Shown here: positions 16,706-24,115 of the stretch, in pieces | How the letters are laid out: every line of letters starts with the position of its first letter | Position numbering within the stretch: position 1 is the first letter of the stretch | Source of the DNA: Bacillota bacterium | Lineage (GTDB): Bacteria; Bacillota_I; Bacilli_A; RF39; UBA660 | Length of the DNA stretch: 32,447 nucleotides | Direction: 5' to 3' | Assembly: GCA_015059245.1 (NCBI GenBank) | Contig: SVAU01000015.1 | Location: forward strand, 1 to 32,447 | The notes under the pieces: model-generated | Database searches by the model: none | Told to the model about the DNA's origin: nothing | The model's input: the letters and a program-made list of their open reading frames with translations, nothing else | Program-made: the position numbers and the translations under genes

Positions 16706-17860
16706 TTAGTTATATTTACTAGTTATTCCAAAGTATGATTCTAAAGTTATCCAATCACCATTATTATATAGTTTTGTCGCTAAATCTACACCAACATATC
16801 TAAAATGCCATGATTCATACTTATATCCTGTTTCATTAGTTTTTCCTTTAGGATATCTTAGTATAAAACCATATTTATAACAGTTAGATGCTAACCATTT
16901 AGCTTCTTTTGTATTATGGAATGTGTCATTTATGATATTTAAGTCCATTGCAAGACCTGTTTGATGTTCTGAATGACCTGGTCTAGCTGAATATGTATCT
17001 GCTTTTGCTACTCCATCTCTGCTAACATAGTAGTTATAAGTACTTTTTTGAGTTGCATAAGATCTATATCCACTTTTTATTACTAGGTTTATACCATCTT
17101 TTTTAGCTCCGGCTTTCATTTTATCGAATGCTTCTTGTGTAGTAGATGTTAGACCTCCTGGTTTATATGTTGATGGTAAAGGATATGTTTTATTAGCTAT
17201 TAGAATACCATCTATGTAAGTCATTCCGTTTTTTGTGTATCCTTTAAATCCTTTAGATGTAGTAAATTCTTTATCTGGTTGTGTTGGTGTTGTTGTACTA
17301 TTAGTAGACGGTTTAGTTACTGGTTTTTCTTTTACTGTAAGAGTAAACTCTTCTTTTATTTCATTACCAGTTGAATCTTTGGCTACGTAATATAACTTAT
17401 AAGTACCAGATTTTTTTATGTCATATTCTCCTTCAATAGAAATATCTATTGTTTCACTAGAGTTATCTACTGCTGTAACATCTTTTAATAAATCTATTTC
17501 TTTTCCGTAATCAGTTGTTAGTTCTTTTTTAAATGTAATTACTGGTGCTTCTTTATCGTATACATTTACTTTGTAAGAATATTCTTGTTCCTTATTAAAA
17601 TAGTCTTTTACTATTATTGTAATAACTTGTTCACCTACTTTTGTAGTATCGATTTTTTCTTTTTTAGTTATTATTTCTCCATTAGCTATTACTTTTATAT
17701 AATCGGTATTATATACTTCATTATTAATAGATACTTCTATATTATTATTTATTTTAACTAGAAGTTTTTTAGAAGTATAAATATAATAAGCGAATCCAAC
17801 TATTGATCCTATTACTACTAATAGTATAAAAAATATAATAATTTTAGTTTTTTTCTTCAT
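16706..17860 (-). CDS. membrane-anchored D-Ala-D-Ala carboxypeptidase, VanY/M15B type
   Basis: This 384-residue protein trims the terminal D-Ala of peptidoglycan stem peptides outside the cell. It has an N-terminal membrane anchor (about 6-28), a beta-rich Ig-like/HYR region (about 35-178), a Thr/Pro/Ser linker (180-200) and a C-terminal M15B peptidase. The peptidase has the substrate motif SGYRSY (263-268), zinc ligands His299 and Asp306 in SEHQTGLAMD, the catalytic Glu349 and third ligand His352 in ESWHFRYVG. All catalytic residues are present. GGGTGA upstream of the ATG at 17860 sets the start; an ATG six codons earlier lacks a site. The organism therefore has a peptidoglycan wall, unlike true mycoplasmas. 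Confidence 0.93.
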   Translation of the reverse strand: MKKKTKIIIFFILLVVIGSIVGFAYYIYTSKKLLVKINNNIEVSINNEVYNTDYIKVIANGEIITKKEKIDTTKVGEQVITIIVKDYFNKEQEYSYKVNVYDKEAPVITFKKELTTDYGKEIDLLKDVTAVDNSSETIDISIEGEYDIKKSGTYKLYYVAKDSTGNEIKEEFTLTVKEKPVTKPSTNSTTTPTQPDKEFTTSKGFKGYTKNGMTYIDGILIANKTYPLPSTYKPGGLTSTTQEAFDKMKAGAKKDGINLVIKSGYRSYATQKSTYNYYVSRDGVAKADTYSARPGHSEHQTGLAMDLNIINDTFHNTKEAKWLASNCYKYGFILRYPKGKTNETGYKYESWHFRYVGVDLATKLYNNGDWITLESYFGITSKYN

Positions 17861-17906
17861 TAGTATCACCCAATTCATTATTATTTTATCATTAATTTAG
17901 ATAACA

Positions 17907-17926
17907 TGATATAATTTTTATGGAGG
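17907..17926 (+). promoter_or_regulatory. extended -10 promoter and RBS of the DUF1653 gene
   Basis: TGATATAAT ends at 17915. GGAGG at 17922-17926 is eight bases before the ATG. The -35 region is weak. It drives the gene divergently from the VanY-type gene. Confidence 0.6.
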
Positions 17927-17933
17927 TTATGAT

Positions 17934-18188
17934 ATGCAAGAATTAAAATTAAAAAGTATTTATAAACACTTTAAAGGAGATTATTATATTGTAGAAGATA
18001 TTGCTATTGATAGTGAAACTGATCAAGAATTAGTTATATATCGTATGTTATATGGTGATTGTCATTTATATGCTAGACCTAAAGATATGTTCTTATCTGA
18101 AGTAGATCATGAAAAATATCCACAAGTTGAACAAAAATATCGTTTTGAATTACAAGATATTGCTAGTGTAAAAGATAATTTCAAATAA
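17934..18188 (+). CDS. DUF1653 family protein
   Basis: This 84-residue cytosolic protein matches the DUF1653 pattern: IYKHFKGDYYIVEDIAIDSET near the start, then VIYRMLYGD, LYARPKDMF and KYPQVEQKYRFEL. No function is established. It is one of only two plus-strand genes in the window, has its own promoter and RBS, and converges on the retron reverse transcriptase with a shared bidirectional terminator. Confidence 0.85.
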   Translation: MQELKLKSIYKHFKGDYYIVEDIAIDSETDQELVIYRMLYGDCHLYARPKDMFLSEVDHEKYPQVEQKYRFELQDIASVKDNFK

Positions 18189-18212
18189 AAAAGCTATTAG
18201 ATAGCTTTTTTT
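18187..18212. terminator. bidirectional terminator between DUF1653 and retron RT genes
   Basis: An 11-bp perfect hairpin (AAAAAAGCTAT / ATAGCTTTTTT, loop TAG) has A and T runs on both sides. It serves both converging genes and overlaps the RT stop codon. Confidence 0.9.
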
Positions 18213-19138
18213 AATTCTTTTAAATATTCTTTGTAGTTTATAAATTCTTTATTTGTTTTATCTATTGATAATACATATAATGTTTTACCATATAAAGAAT
18301 TTATATAAGTACTTGGGGATTCTTGGTAATTTATTCTATTTAGATGGTCTTTTAGACCATATTTTTTTATGTAATAGATTATTTGTCTTATTTTATTTCT
18401 ATAACTTGATGATACTTGAATCTTTTTATTTACTATAATACCTGTTACATTTTGTTGTTGAGAATTATTTATAACATGTATTTTTTTATTATTTATTTTT
18501 AATCCTAATTTATATAATTCTCTTCTTACTATAGTAATAAGTTTACTAGGATTAAAATCTCCTGAGAAAGTCATATCATCTGAATATCTTGTATAACTTA
18601 TATTATTTTGTTCACAATATTCACCTATTGTATTATCAAAATCATTCATAACTAAATTAGATATGTAACTAGATGTTGGTGCTCCTTGTGGAAGACGTGA
18701 TTCATAGGTACATAATGTAGTTAATAGATGACCTACCGATTTTGGAAAATATATTTCGTTAAAACAATATCTATAAATAGTTGGGTATTCGATATTTTCA
18801 AAGAAATCAATTATATCTAGTTTAAGTACTATTTTTTTATTTAAATGAGGCATTGCGTTATCTTTTAGAGATATATTCTTGTGATAAGCTTTAGCATATT
18901 TAGATATTTTTTTGTTATTTAAAATATTTTTTAATATGTTTCTTTGAATACTTTTTAATAAAGTATTTGGACTATAAATAGTACGATATTTACCATTATG
19001 TTTTCTTATTTTATATACTTTATAGTTACTTTCAATTCTATTAGAAATACTATATAACTTTTTTAATACATCTTTTGAATTAATTAGATTTAGAGATAGT
19101 AAAAATTCTTTACTTTGTTCTTTGGTATGGTTGATCAT
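18197..19138 (-). CDS. retron reverse transcriptase
   Basis: This 313-residue reverse transcriptase copies part of its cognate RNA into msDNA. Conserved regions are LKLDIIDFFENI (RT3), LPQGAPTSSYISNL (RT4), YSDD at 185-188 (RT5, a YADD variant with both metal-binding Asp) and a thumb. The two retron hallmarks are present: NAMPH at 94-98 (NAxxH in region X) and VTG at 231-233 (region Y). Length equals classic stand-alone retron RTs. The start at 19138 follows GGAGG; a TTG five codons earlier overlaps that site. The msr-msd RNA lies 19 bp upstream on the same strand. No effector domain is fused and no effector gene follows, because the next gene is convergent. Retrons are anti-phage systems in studied cases. 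Confidence 0.95.
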   Translation of the reverse strand: MINHTKEQSKEFLLSLNLINSKDVLKKLYSISNRIESNYKVYKIRKHNGKYRTIYSPNTLLKSIQRNILKNILNNKKISKYAKAYHKNISLKDNAMPHLNKKIVLKLDIIDFFENIEYPTIYRYCFNEIYFPKSVGHLLTTLCTYESRLPQGAPTSSYISNLVMNDFDNTIGEYCEQNNISYTRYSDDMTFSGDFNPSKLITIVRRELYKLGLKINNKKIHVINNSQQQNVTGIIVNKKIQVSSSYRNKIRQIIYYIKKYGLKDHLNRINYQESPSTYINSLYGKTLYVLSIDKTNKEFINYKEYLKELKKAI

Positions 19139-19157
19139 TTTTACTACCTCCAATCAT

Positions 19158-19324
19158 AGAGCAATACTAATGATATTGTAATATGGAATTCGACGTTAGC
19201 CTTTAGGCGTGCTACACCAAAGGTGTAGATTAGTCTTATGGAATATTACAATTCATGATATACATAAATTTGACCTTTAATGACTCATTAAAGTAGGAAT
19301 AATAATTCCAATCACTATTGCTCT
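19158..19324 (-). ncRNA. retron msr-msd RNA
   Basis: The region has the full retron layout. Terminal inverted repeats a1 (AGAGCAATA at 19324-19316) and a2 (TATTGCTCT at 19166-19158) are perfect over 9 bp. The msr part has two hairpins: GGAAT/ATTCC at 19296-19309 and CTTTAATG/CATTAAAG at 19275-19293. The msd part is a long stem with arms ATTGTAATAT (19252-19243) and ATATTACAAT (19184-19175), enclosing smaller hairpins CTACACC/GGTGTAG (19212-19228) and GCC/GGC (19199-19208). a2 ends 19 bp before the RT start. The branch guanosine and exact msDNA ends cannot be fixed by eye. Confidence 0.88.
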
Positions 19325-19331
19325 TGGTTGT

Positions 19332-19340
19332 ATTATAGCA
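19332..19340 (-). promoter_or_regulatory. extended -10 promoter of the retron
   Basis: TGCTATAAT on the minus strand places transcription start at about 19325, the first base before repeat a1. The -35 region is poor. Confidence 0.65.
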
Positions 19341-19360
19341 CTTATTATTATTTTTTATAC

Positions 19361-19386
19361 AAAAAAAAGAAAAACTAGTTTTCTTT
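19361..19386 (-). terminator. terminator of the 296-residue protein gene
   Basis: A hairpin (AAAGAAAA / GTTTTTCTTT, loop CTA) is followed by a T-run. It separates this gene from the retron transcript. Confidence 0.65.
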
Positions 19387-20275
19387 ATATTTTATGAGCT
19401 TTTAGTTTTTCTTTTTCATATTTTTTATAATTCTTATAGAATCTAATATTATTAATTAATAAACTAATATATTTTTTATTATCTTTTAAATATATATATT
19501 CTTCAGCATCTAAAGTATCATGAGATTGTTCTGGGCTATGGAATTTCATCTTTTGTAGTTTATCTGCTAATTTAGTTAGGAATTCTAATTCTTGTTCACT
19601 ATAGAATTCTCTTTGGTTACTATGTATTTTAAATTTAGATGAAATATTAAATACCATTGCTACTAAATCTTCAAAGTTATGTGAATGGAAATGACTACGG
19701 TTGTTTCTTGATTTAGTTCCACCAAATTGATAATAGAAGTTATTGTTATATACTTGATCTAGTGCACTATATATGTTTTCATAATAACTACCTGCTACTA
19801 CGTAGTAATCTTTATCAAATACTTCTGAATGAATTTTTTTAGGTATATAAACTTTTGAATATTTTTCATAAACATATTTTTCAAAATCTATTTGTTTCCA
19901 ATGCATTATATCTTTTAATGATTTTTTAAATTCTTTATCTGGTTCGTATTCTGCTTTTAATTCATTCTTTATTAGTTTAGATTTTAAATCTTTTATATAA
20001 CTTAATTCATCCGCACTATATTCTTTTTTATATTTATTTGGTATAGAAAAATCTGCTTTATGTTTTACTAAAGCTTCTAGTACTTCTGATAAGTTATGTA
20101 CTTCTTTTTCTGTATCTTTTACATTAAAATGATAAGTTAAATATGAACCAAGGAAATCTGTGAATAGTTTGTTTAAATCTGTATATTTTTTATCATTATA
20201 GATATAGTATGTATAGTTTTCTTTATTATCAAAAATTCTATATGGTACTGTTATATCTCTGTACTTTGATTTCAT
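19385..20275 (-). CDS. unknown protein upstream of the retron
   Basis: This 296-residue protein is soluble, rich in Tyr, Lys, Asn and Glu, and matches no family I recognise. A His-rich patch (RSHFHSHNFEDL, about 195-206) and FHSPEQSHDTLDAEEY (about 244-259) stand out; metal binding is possible but unproven. AAAGGTGA with good spacing supports the ATG. It lies between the ABC exporter and the retron with its own terminator, so it is probably not in the retron transcript. A role as retron partner is only suggested by position. Confidence 0.65.
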   Translation of the reverse strand: MKSKYRDITVPYRIFDNKENYTYYIYNDKKYTDLNKLFTDFLGSYLTYHFNVKDTEKEVHNLSEVLEALVKHKADFSIPNKYKKEYSADELSYIKDLKSKLIKNELKAEYEPDKEFKKSLKDIMHWKQIDFEKYVYEKYSKVYIPKKIHSEVFDKDYYVVAGSYYENIYSALDQVYNNNFYYQFGGTKSRNNRSHFHSHNFEDLVAMVFNISSKFKIHSNQREFYSEQELEFLTKLADKLQKMKFHSPEQSHDTLDAEEYIYLKDNKKYISLLINNIRFYKNYKKYEKEKLKAHKI

Positions 20276-20321
20276 AATACATCACCTTTTATATTATTAT
20301 TTTATCATATTTTAATGTAAA

Positions 20322-20352
20322 TAAAAATGTCGAAGTTATTCTTCAACATTTT
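20322..20352 (-). terminator. intrinsic terminator of the ABC exporter gene
   Basis: An 11-bp hairpin (AAATGTTGAAG / CTTCGACATTT, one G-U pair) is followed by TTATTT. It contains the stop codon. Confidence 0.8.
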
Positions 20353-22096
20353 TTTGTTCCTCTTTTTCATTCTTAAGTATTTCTGTTTTATATAAGTATT
20401 TGTATTCAGGACATTTTTTTAATAATTCTTCATGTGTACCTGAAGCTAATACTTTACCATCTTCAATGAAATTTATTTTGTCACAATTAATAATTGTTGT
20501 TAAACGATGAGCTATTATTAAAATAGTATAATCTTCTTTTAAATTATTAATGGCTTGTTGTATTTTTTGTTGTGTTTCATTATCAAGAGCACTAGTTGCT
20601 TCGTCAAATAGAATTATTTCTGTTTTTTGAACAAATGCTCTTGCGATAGCTAGTCTTTGTCTTTGGCCACCTGATAGAATTACTCCACCTTCTCCTACAA
20701 CTGTATCGTATTTTTCTGGTAGTGTTTCTATGAAATCATTTATACATGCTAAGCGACAAGCTTCTTTCATTTCTTCTTCAGTTAAGTCATCTTTAACTAA
20801 ACGAAGATTGTCTTTAATACTAAGATTAAATATATATGGATTTTGACTTATTATAGTTATATTTCCTCTTATTGAATCTTCATCTAATTCATTTATATCT
20901 ATTCCATCTAAAGTAATAATACCTGATTGTGGTTCATACATCTTACATAATAAATTAAAGATAGTTGTTTTCCCTGATCCACTTTTACCAACGAAACCTA
21001 TTGTTTCATTTGCTTTTACTTTAAAACTCATTTTATTTAATACATTATCTTCTTTATAAGCAAATGTTACATTTTTAAATTCGAAGTTACCTTTTATTTC
21101 GTCTAAATGTGTTTTACCAAATGTTTCTTTTTTGAATTCTTTATTTCCTAATAATGAGAAAACTCTGTTTGCAGAAATATTAAAGTTCTTTAGTTCTTCT
21201 AATAACTGTCCTATTTTTTCTATTAGGTTTGTTGTTATTTCGTGTTTATATGAGTGAAGAATTAATGCTGTACCTATATTGATATTATTTATGGATACTA
21301 AGTATATTAATATAAGGATTAATATTGTTTCTAATATTGCTTTTACTGTTTGAATACCTGCTAAAAAATCGGTATCAGTATTACGCATGTCGAATTGTCT
21401 TTCTGCACCTTCGTTAATACTCTTTTCAATTTCTTTTACAAATGATTCTTTGGCATTAAGCATTTTTACATCACGTACACCACGTACTAATTCTGAAGTT
21501 AAACCTACGTTATGATCTTTTTGTTTTCTGTATAATTTATCTTTCTTTCCTACTACTCTATTTTTAATTATATGCAGTACAGTTAATACTATTGATATAA
21601 ATAAGTAGTATAAAAATATATATTTATTAATTAAGAAAATAGCTATGAATATCCCTAAGTTAGATACTATAGCAGTAAGATTACCACATCCAATTGTGAA
21701 TATGTGTGATAGTTGTCCACAGTCACCGTTTATTCTTTCAATAAATACACCGGATGAATTTGTATCTAAATCACTTACTTTTATTTTTAATATTTCTTTA
21801 CTAACTGCTAATTGTAATTTTTTAAATACACCCATGAAATATACTTGGGTATTTCTTTTTATTAATACCATTCTTATGATACGTAATAGCTCTAAACCAA
21901 ATACTACTAAAGTTACTATAGCTAGTTGTTTGAAGAAACCAGTAGATAAATAAGTAATTTGTTTAGCTGTAAATATTGGATATATAACATTTACTATTAC
22001 GAATGCAAAAGATAATACAGTGAAGAATATTAAATTCTTATTATATTCTTTACCATACTGATATACTTTTTTTAAGTTTTTAAATGTTTCTTTCAT
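20336..22096 (-). CDS. ABC exporter, fused membrane and ATPase domains
   Basis: This 586-residue half-transporter works as a dimer. Residues 1-310 hold an ABC type-1 membrane domain with about six helices. Residues 340-575 hold the ATPase: Walker A GKSGSGKTT, Q-loop ISQNPYIF, signature LSGGQRQR, Walker B IILFDEATSALD and switch IIAHRLTTI. All catalytic residues are present. It resembles MdlB/LmrA-type multidrug or lipid exporters; the substrate is unknown. AAAGGGG upstream sets the start, 26 bp after the end of the interrupted Nudix frame, so the two may be cotranscribed. Confidence 0.93.
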   Translation of the reverse strand: MKETFKNLKKVYQYGKEYNKNLIFFTVLSFAFVIVNVIYPIFTAKQITYLSTGFFKQLAIVTLVVFGLELLRIIRMVLIKRNTQVYFMGVFKKLQLAVSKEILKIKVSDLDTNSSGVFIERINGDCGQLSHIFTIGCGNLTAIVSNLGIFIAIFLINKYIFLYYLFISIVLTVLHIIKNRVVGKKDKLYRKQKDHNVGLTSELVRGVRDVKMLNAKESFVKEIEKSINEGAERQFDMRNTDTDFLAGIQTVKAILETILILILIYLVSINNINIGTALILHSYKHEITTNLIEKIGQLLEELKNFNISANRVFSLLGNKEFKKETFGKTHLDEIKGNFEFKNVTFAYKEDNVLNKMSFKVKANETIGFVGKSGSGKTTIFNLLCKMYEPQSGIITLDGIDINELDEDSIRGNITIISQNPYIFNLSIKDNLRLVKDDLTEEEMKEACRLACINDFIETLPEKYDTVVGEGGVILSGGQRQRLAIARAFVQKTEIILFDEATSALDNETQQKIQQAINNLKEDYTILIIAHRLTTIINCDKINFIEDGKVLASGTHEELLKKCPEYKYLYKTEILKNEKEEQKNVEE

Positions 22097-22121
22097 AAGA
22101 TTACCCCTTTATGAATTCTAT

Positions 22122-22526
22122 TTATTTTATTAAATTATTCTTTATACAATATGGTACTACTTCGTTTTTTAAAGTATTTGATAATATTTCTATACCGTTA
22201 GATGAATTATATCATAGGAAACTTTCTATTTCTTCTGATATAGTTAGTTCTCCTTCTAATAAGCCATTATATTTATATACATAGAAATGAATTTTTAGAT
22301 TAGGATCACTTGTTGCTATTTCATCGAAATCCATTACTAATTCTAATTTTGATTCGTCGAATAAGGCTTTGTTACCTAACTCTTCATGACATTCACGAAT
22401 TGCAGCTTGTAGAGGAGTTTCATTTTCTTCTACTCTACCACCTATCATTTGATATGTAGCTCTTTTACGTGGTTTATCAATTAATAATTTATTATCTTTA
22501 AAAAACATTGTTCCTACTACGTCCAT
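22122..22526 (-). pseudogene. Nudix hydrolase interrupted by TGA at a Trp position
   Basis: The open frame from 22526 stops at TGA (22214-22212) after 104 residues, with a complete Nudix box (GGRVEENETPLQ, then RECHEELG). The same frame continues 29 further codons to TAA at 22122-22124. The continuation (YNSSNGIEILSNTLKNEVVP) is the normal C-terminus of such enzymes, and the TGA replaces the W of an expected EEIESFLWYN. A single TGG-to-TGA change explains it. Other genes in the window use TGG for Trp and TGA as stop, so reassignment is unlikely; a recent nonsense mutation or readthrough is the best reading. AGAAGG and an extended -10 (22549-22557) precede it, so it is probably still transcribed. 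If annotated strictly, the CDS is 22212-22526. Confidence 0.75.
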
Positions 22527-22548
22527 GTTTATACCTTCTTTCGAAAAT

Positions 22549-22557
22549 ATTATAGCA
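22549..22557 (-). promoter_or_regulatory. extended -10 promoter of the Nudix gene
   Basis: TGCTATAAT on the minus strand, immediately after the T-run of the large RNA's terminator. Confidence 0.55.
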
Positions 22558-22558
22558 T

Positions 22559-22584
22559 AAAAAAAAGAAACTATATTTAGTTTC
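22559..22584 (-). terminator. intrinsic terminator of the large structured RNA
   Basis: A perfect 7-bp hairpin (GAAACTA / TAGTTTC, loop AATA) is followed by T8 on the minus strand. Confidence 0.85.
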
Positions 22585-23174
22585 TCTATGTTCCTTGAAA
22601 AAACAAATAAGGGTATTTCTCACACTAATTTAATATAAGAGTTATTATTCAATCACCAGCCAGTAAATACCCTCATAGAGGAGCTACCTCTATTCTTTAT
22701 TTACCTTTAATTACTGCAAGAGAATGGTGCTCTCAACGTTCACACACTTTAGGAATAATTAATAGCATATCATTGCTAATTTACCTAATCGAAACTTTGT
22801 AGATTTGTGCTACTTGTACCAGATTCTAGTCTTATATCCTATCACTAGGAGTCAACTACAAAGATTCATGACTTATTGGTATTAATTATAGATGCTCTAA
22901 CCAACCACGGTTATTACTCTATAACTCCTATCATCTATTTACTAATAGATAGTTTGGAAATTGCCATCGACTAGGTCTGTATTTTATAATGTCTTATACT
23001 AAACTACTACTAACTCTTTTGATACTTTGTACCTCCTATTTAAGTATTACTACTTAAAAGACTCAATCCCTAGTAAAGTCTCCCTCACCAGTAATAAGAA
23101 CGAGTTAGTCTCCATACTGAATTGCATTTCAGTCTTTCATATGGTTCATTTATTTGCTTTTTCAAAGAACATGT
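22560..23174 (-). ncRNA. large structured noncoding RNA, ROOL-like
   Basis: This stretch of about 615 bp has no plausible ORF on either strand and is visibly less AT-rich than its surroundings. It has its own promoter (23180-23209) and terminator (22559-22584). The RNA ends pair over 23 bp (23172-23150 with 22610-22588), with two positions kept as G-U wobbles, closing the whole molecule. Internal helices include GGGTATTT/AAATACCC (22672-22665 with 22618-22611), AGAGG/CCTCT near 22677-22692, TTAAGTA/TACTTAA near 23040-23060 and CTATCTATT/AATAGAT near 22930-22955. Size, terminal closing helix, independent transcription and host type fit ROOL RNA. OLE, GOLLD, RNase P, tmRNA and SRP RNA signatures were not seen. 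The class name is inference; the structured RNA itself is well supported. Confidence 0.78.
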
Positions 23175-23179
23175 TTTAA

Positions 23180-23209
23180 TTTATATCATGTATAAGATAT
23201 AGTTGTCAA
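23180..23209 (-). promoter_or_regulatory. promoter of the large structured RNA
   Basis: Perfect TTGACA (23209-23204), 18-bp spacer and TATAAA (23185-23180) on the minus strand. Predicted start is about 23174, at the first base of the closing helix. Confidence 0.8.
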
Positions 23210-23273
23210 TACATTTTTTGTTTTTTTATTAATATATTTATGTTACTATAAAACTACTTAGGGAGGTTTATTT

Positions 23274-24098
23274 ATGAAAATAGTAAATATTGAAGATGGT
23301 AAGAAAAAAGTTTATGTTCAATTAAATGACATTATGATGATGATGCAATTTGGTAGTACTATTCCTAGTGAAGTAATGGAAAAACATTTTATGAATATGT
23401 TTATTGTTACTGATGAAAATAGATTTGAGTTTGCTGAATTTACTGATCCACATACTGTAGAATTTTTTGAACAATGTGAATGGATTCCTGATTTTAGAGA
23501 ATTTAAAGATTTAACAGAAGAAGAAATAATTGCTAACGGACAAAAGATTGGACAATTAATGAATGAAGTTGCAATGCAATGGAATGGAATGACTCCAGAA
23601 GAAAGAGAAGAAAATGAAGATGTTTATAATAGACATGAAAGTTTAGAATTTAAGATGCATTCTACTGCTGAAATATTATGGACTAAACAAGGTCATAGAG
23701 TGATGCCGTTTCCTACTGTTCCAGATTATGAAGGTTTTAAAGTAGATAATGAAGACTGTCCATATATGGCTCAACAAGGTATTAATCCATTACAAGTTTT
23801 AATATTTAGAAAAGACGGAAAAGTATTAGATGAAAAGAAAGAAGTTATTCCTCAAGGATTAGTAGAAGCTGCTGAAATGATTTTAGTTAATAGTAACTTA
23901 GATCATAATGAATTCTTTGGTGATTTTGAAAGATCTAGAAAATTATCAGATGATGGAAAGTATATAGTTACTACATTTAGAATTATTACACCTGAAGAAA
24001 AAGATAAAAGAAATGGTGTTATTAAATCTAATACTCCTGAAGAAAAGATGACTTTAGGTAAGAGAATTAAAAATTGGTTTAAAGGAAAAAGATCATAA
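23274..24098 (+). CDS. unknown 274-residue soluble protein
   Basis: I recognise no family. The protein is acidic, Met- and Glu-rich over residues 1-120 (a run of four Met at 20-23), has a mixed alpha/beta middle, and ends with a basic Lys/Arg tail (TLGKRIKNWFKGKRS) that could touch membrane or nucleic acid. There is no signal peptide or membrane helix. GGGAGG eight bases upstream supports the start. It is transcribed divergently from the large RNA, with the two promoters within about 60 bp, and has a strong terminator. A functional link to the RNA is not shown. Confidence 0.75.
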   Translation: MKIVNIEDGKKKVYVQLNDIMMMMQFGSTIPSEVMEKHFMNMFIVTDENRFEFAEFTDPHTVEFFEQCEWIPDFREFKDLTEEEIIANGQKIGQLMNEVAMQWNGMTPEEREENEDVYNRHESLEFKMHSTAEILWTKQGHRVMPFPTVPDYEGFKVDNEDCPYMAQQGINPLQVLIFRKDGKVLDEKKEVIPQGLVEAAEMILVNSNLDHNEFFGDFERSRKLSDDGKYIVTTFRIITPEEKDKRNGVIKSNTPEEKMTLGKRIKNWFKGKRS

Positions 24099-24115
24099 TA
24101 ATGATCTTTTTTTTT
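24088..24115. terminator. bidirectional terminator between convergent genes
   Basis: A perfect 9-bp hairpin (AAAGATCAT / ATGATCTTT, loop AATA) with a T-run on the plus side and T-rich sequence on the minus side. It serves the 274-residue gene and the SIS-like gene. Confidence 0.85.

Noticed and set aside
18197..19324. Group II intron with an intron-encoded RT
   Set aside because: No maturase or endonuclease domain and no domain V sequence; the RT has retron-specific NAxxH and VTG, and msr-msd repeats lie upstream.
22212..22214. UGA-to-Trp code reassignment (code 4)
   Set aside because: Conserved Trp residues in gltX, VanY-type and other genes are TGG, long genes are intact under the standard code, and the 6400 gene's TGA sits inside its terminator hairpin.
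22560..23174. RNase P RNA, tmRNA or SRP RNA
   Set aside because: No GAGGAAAGTCC core of RNase P, no tRNA-like CCA end or tag reading frame of tmRNA, and no GGAAGGAAGCA loop of SRP RNA were seen.
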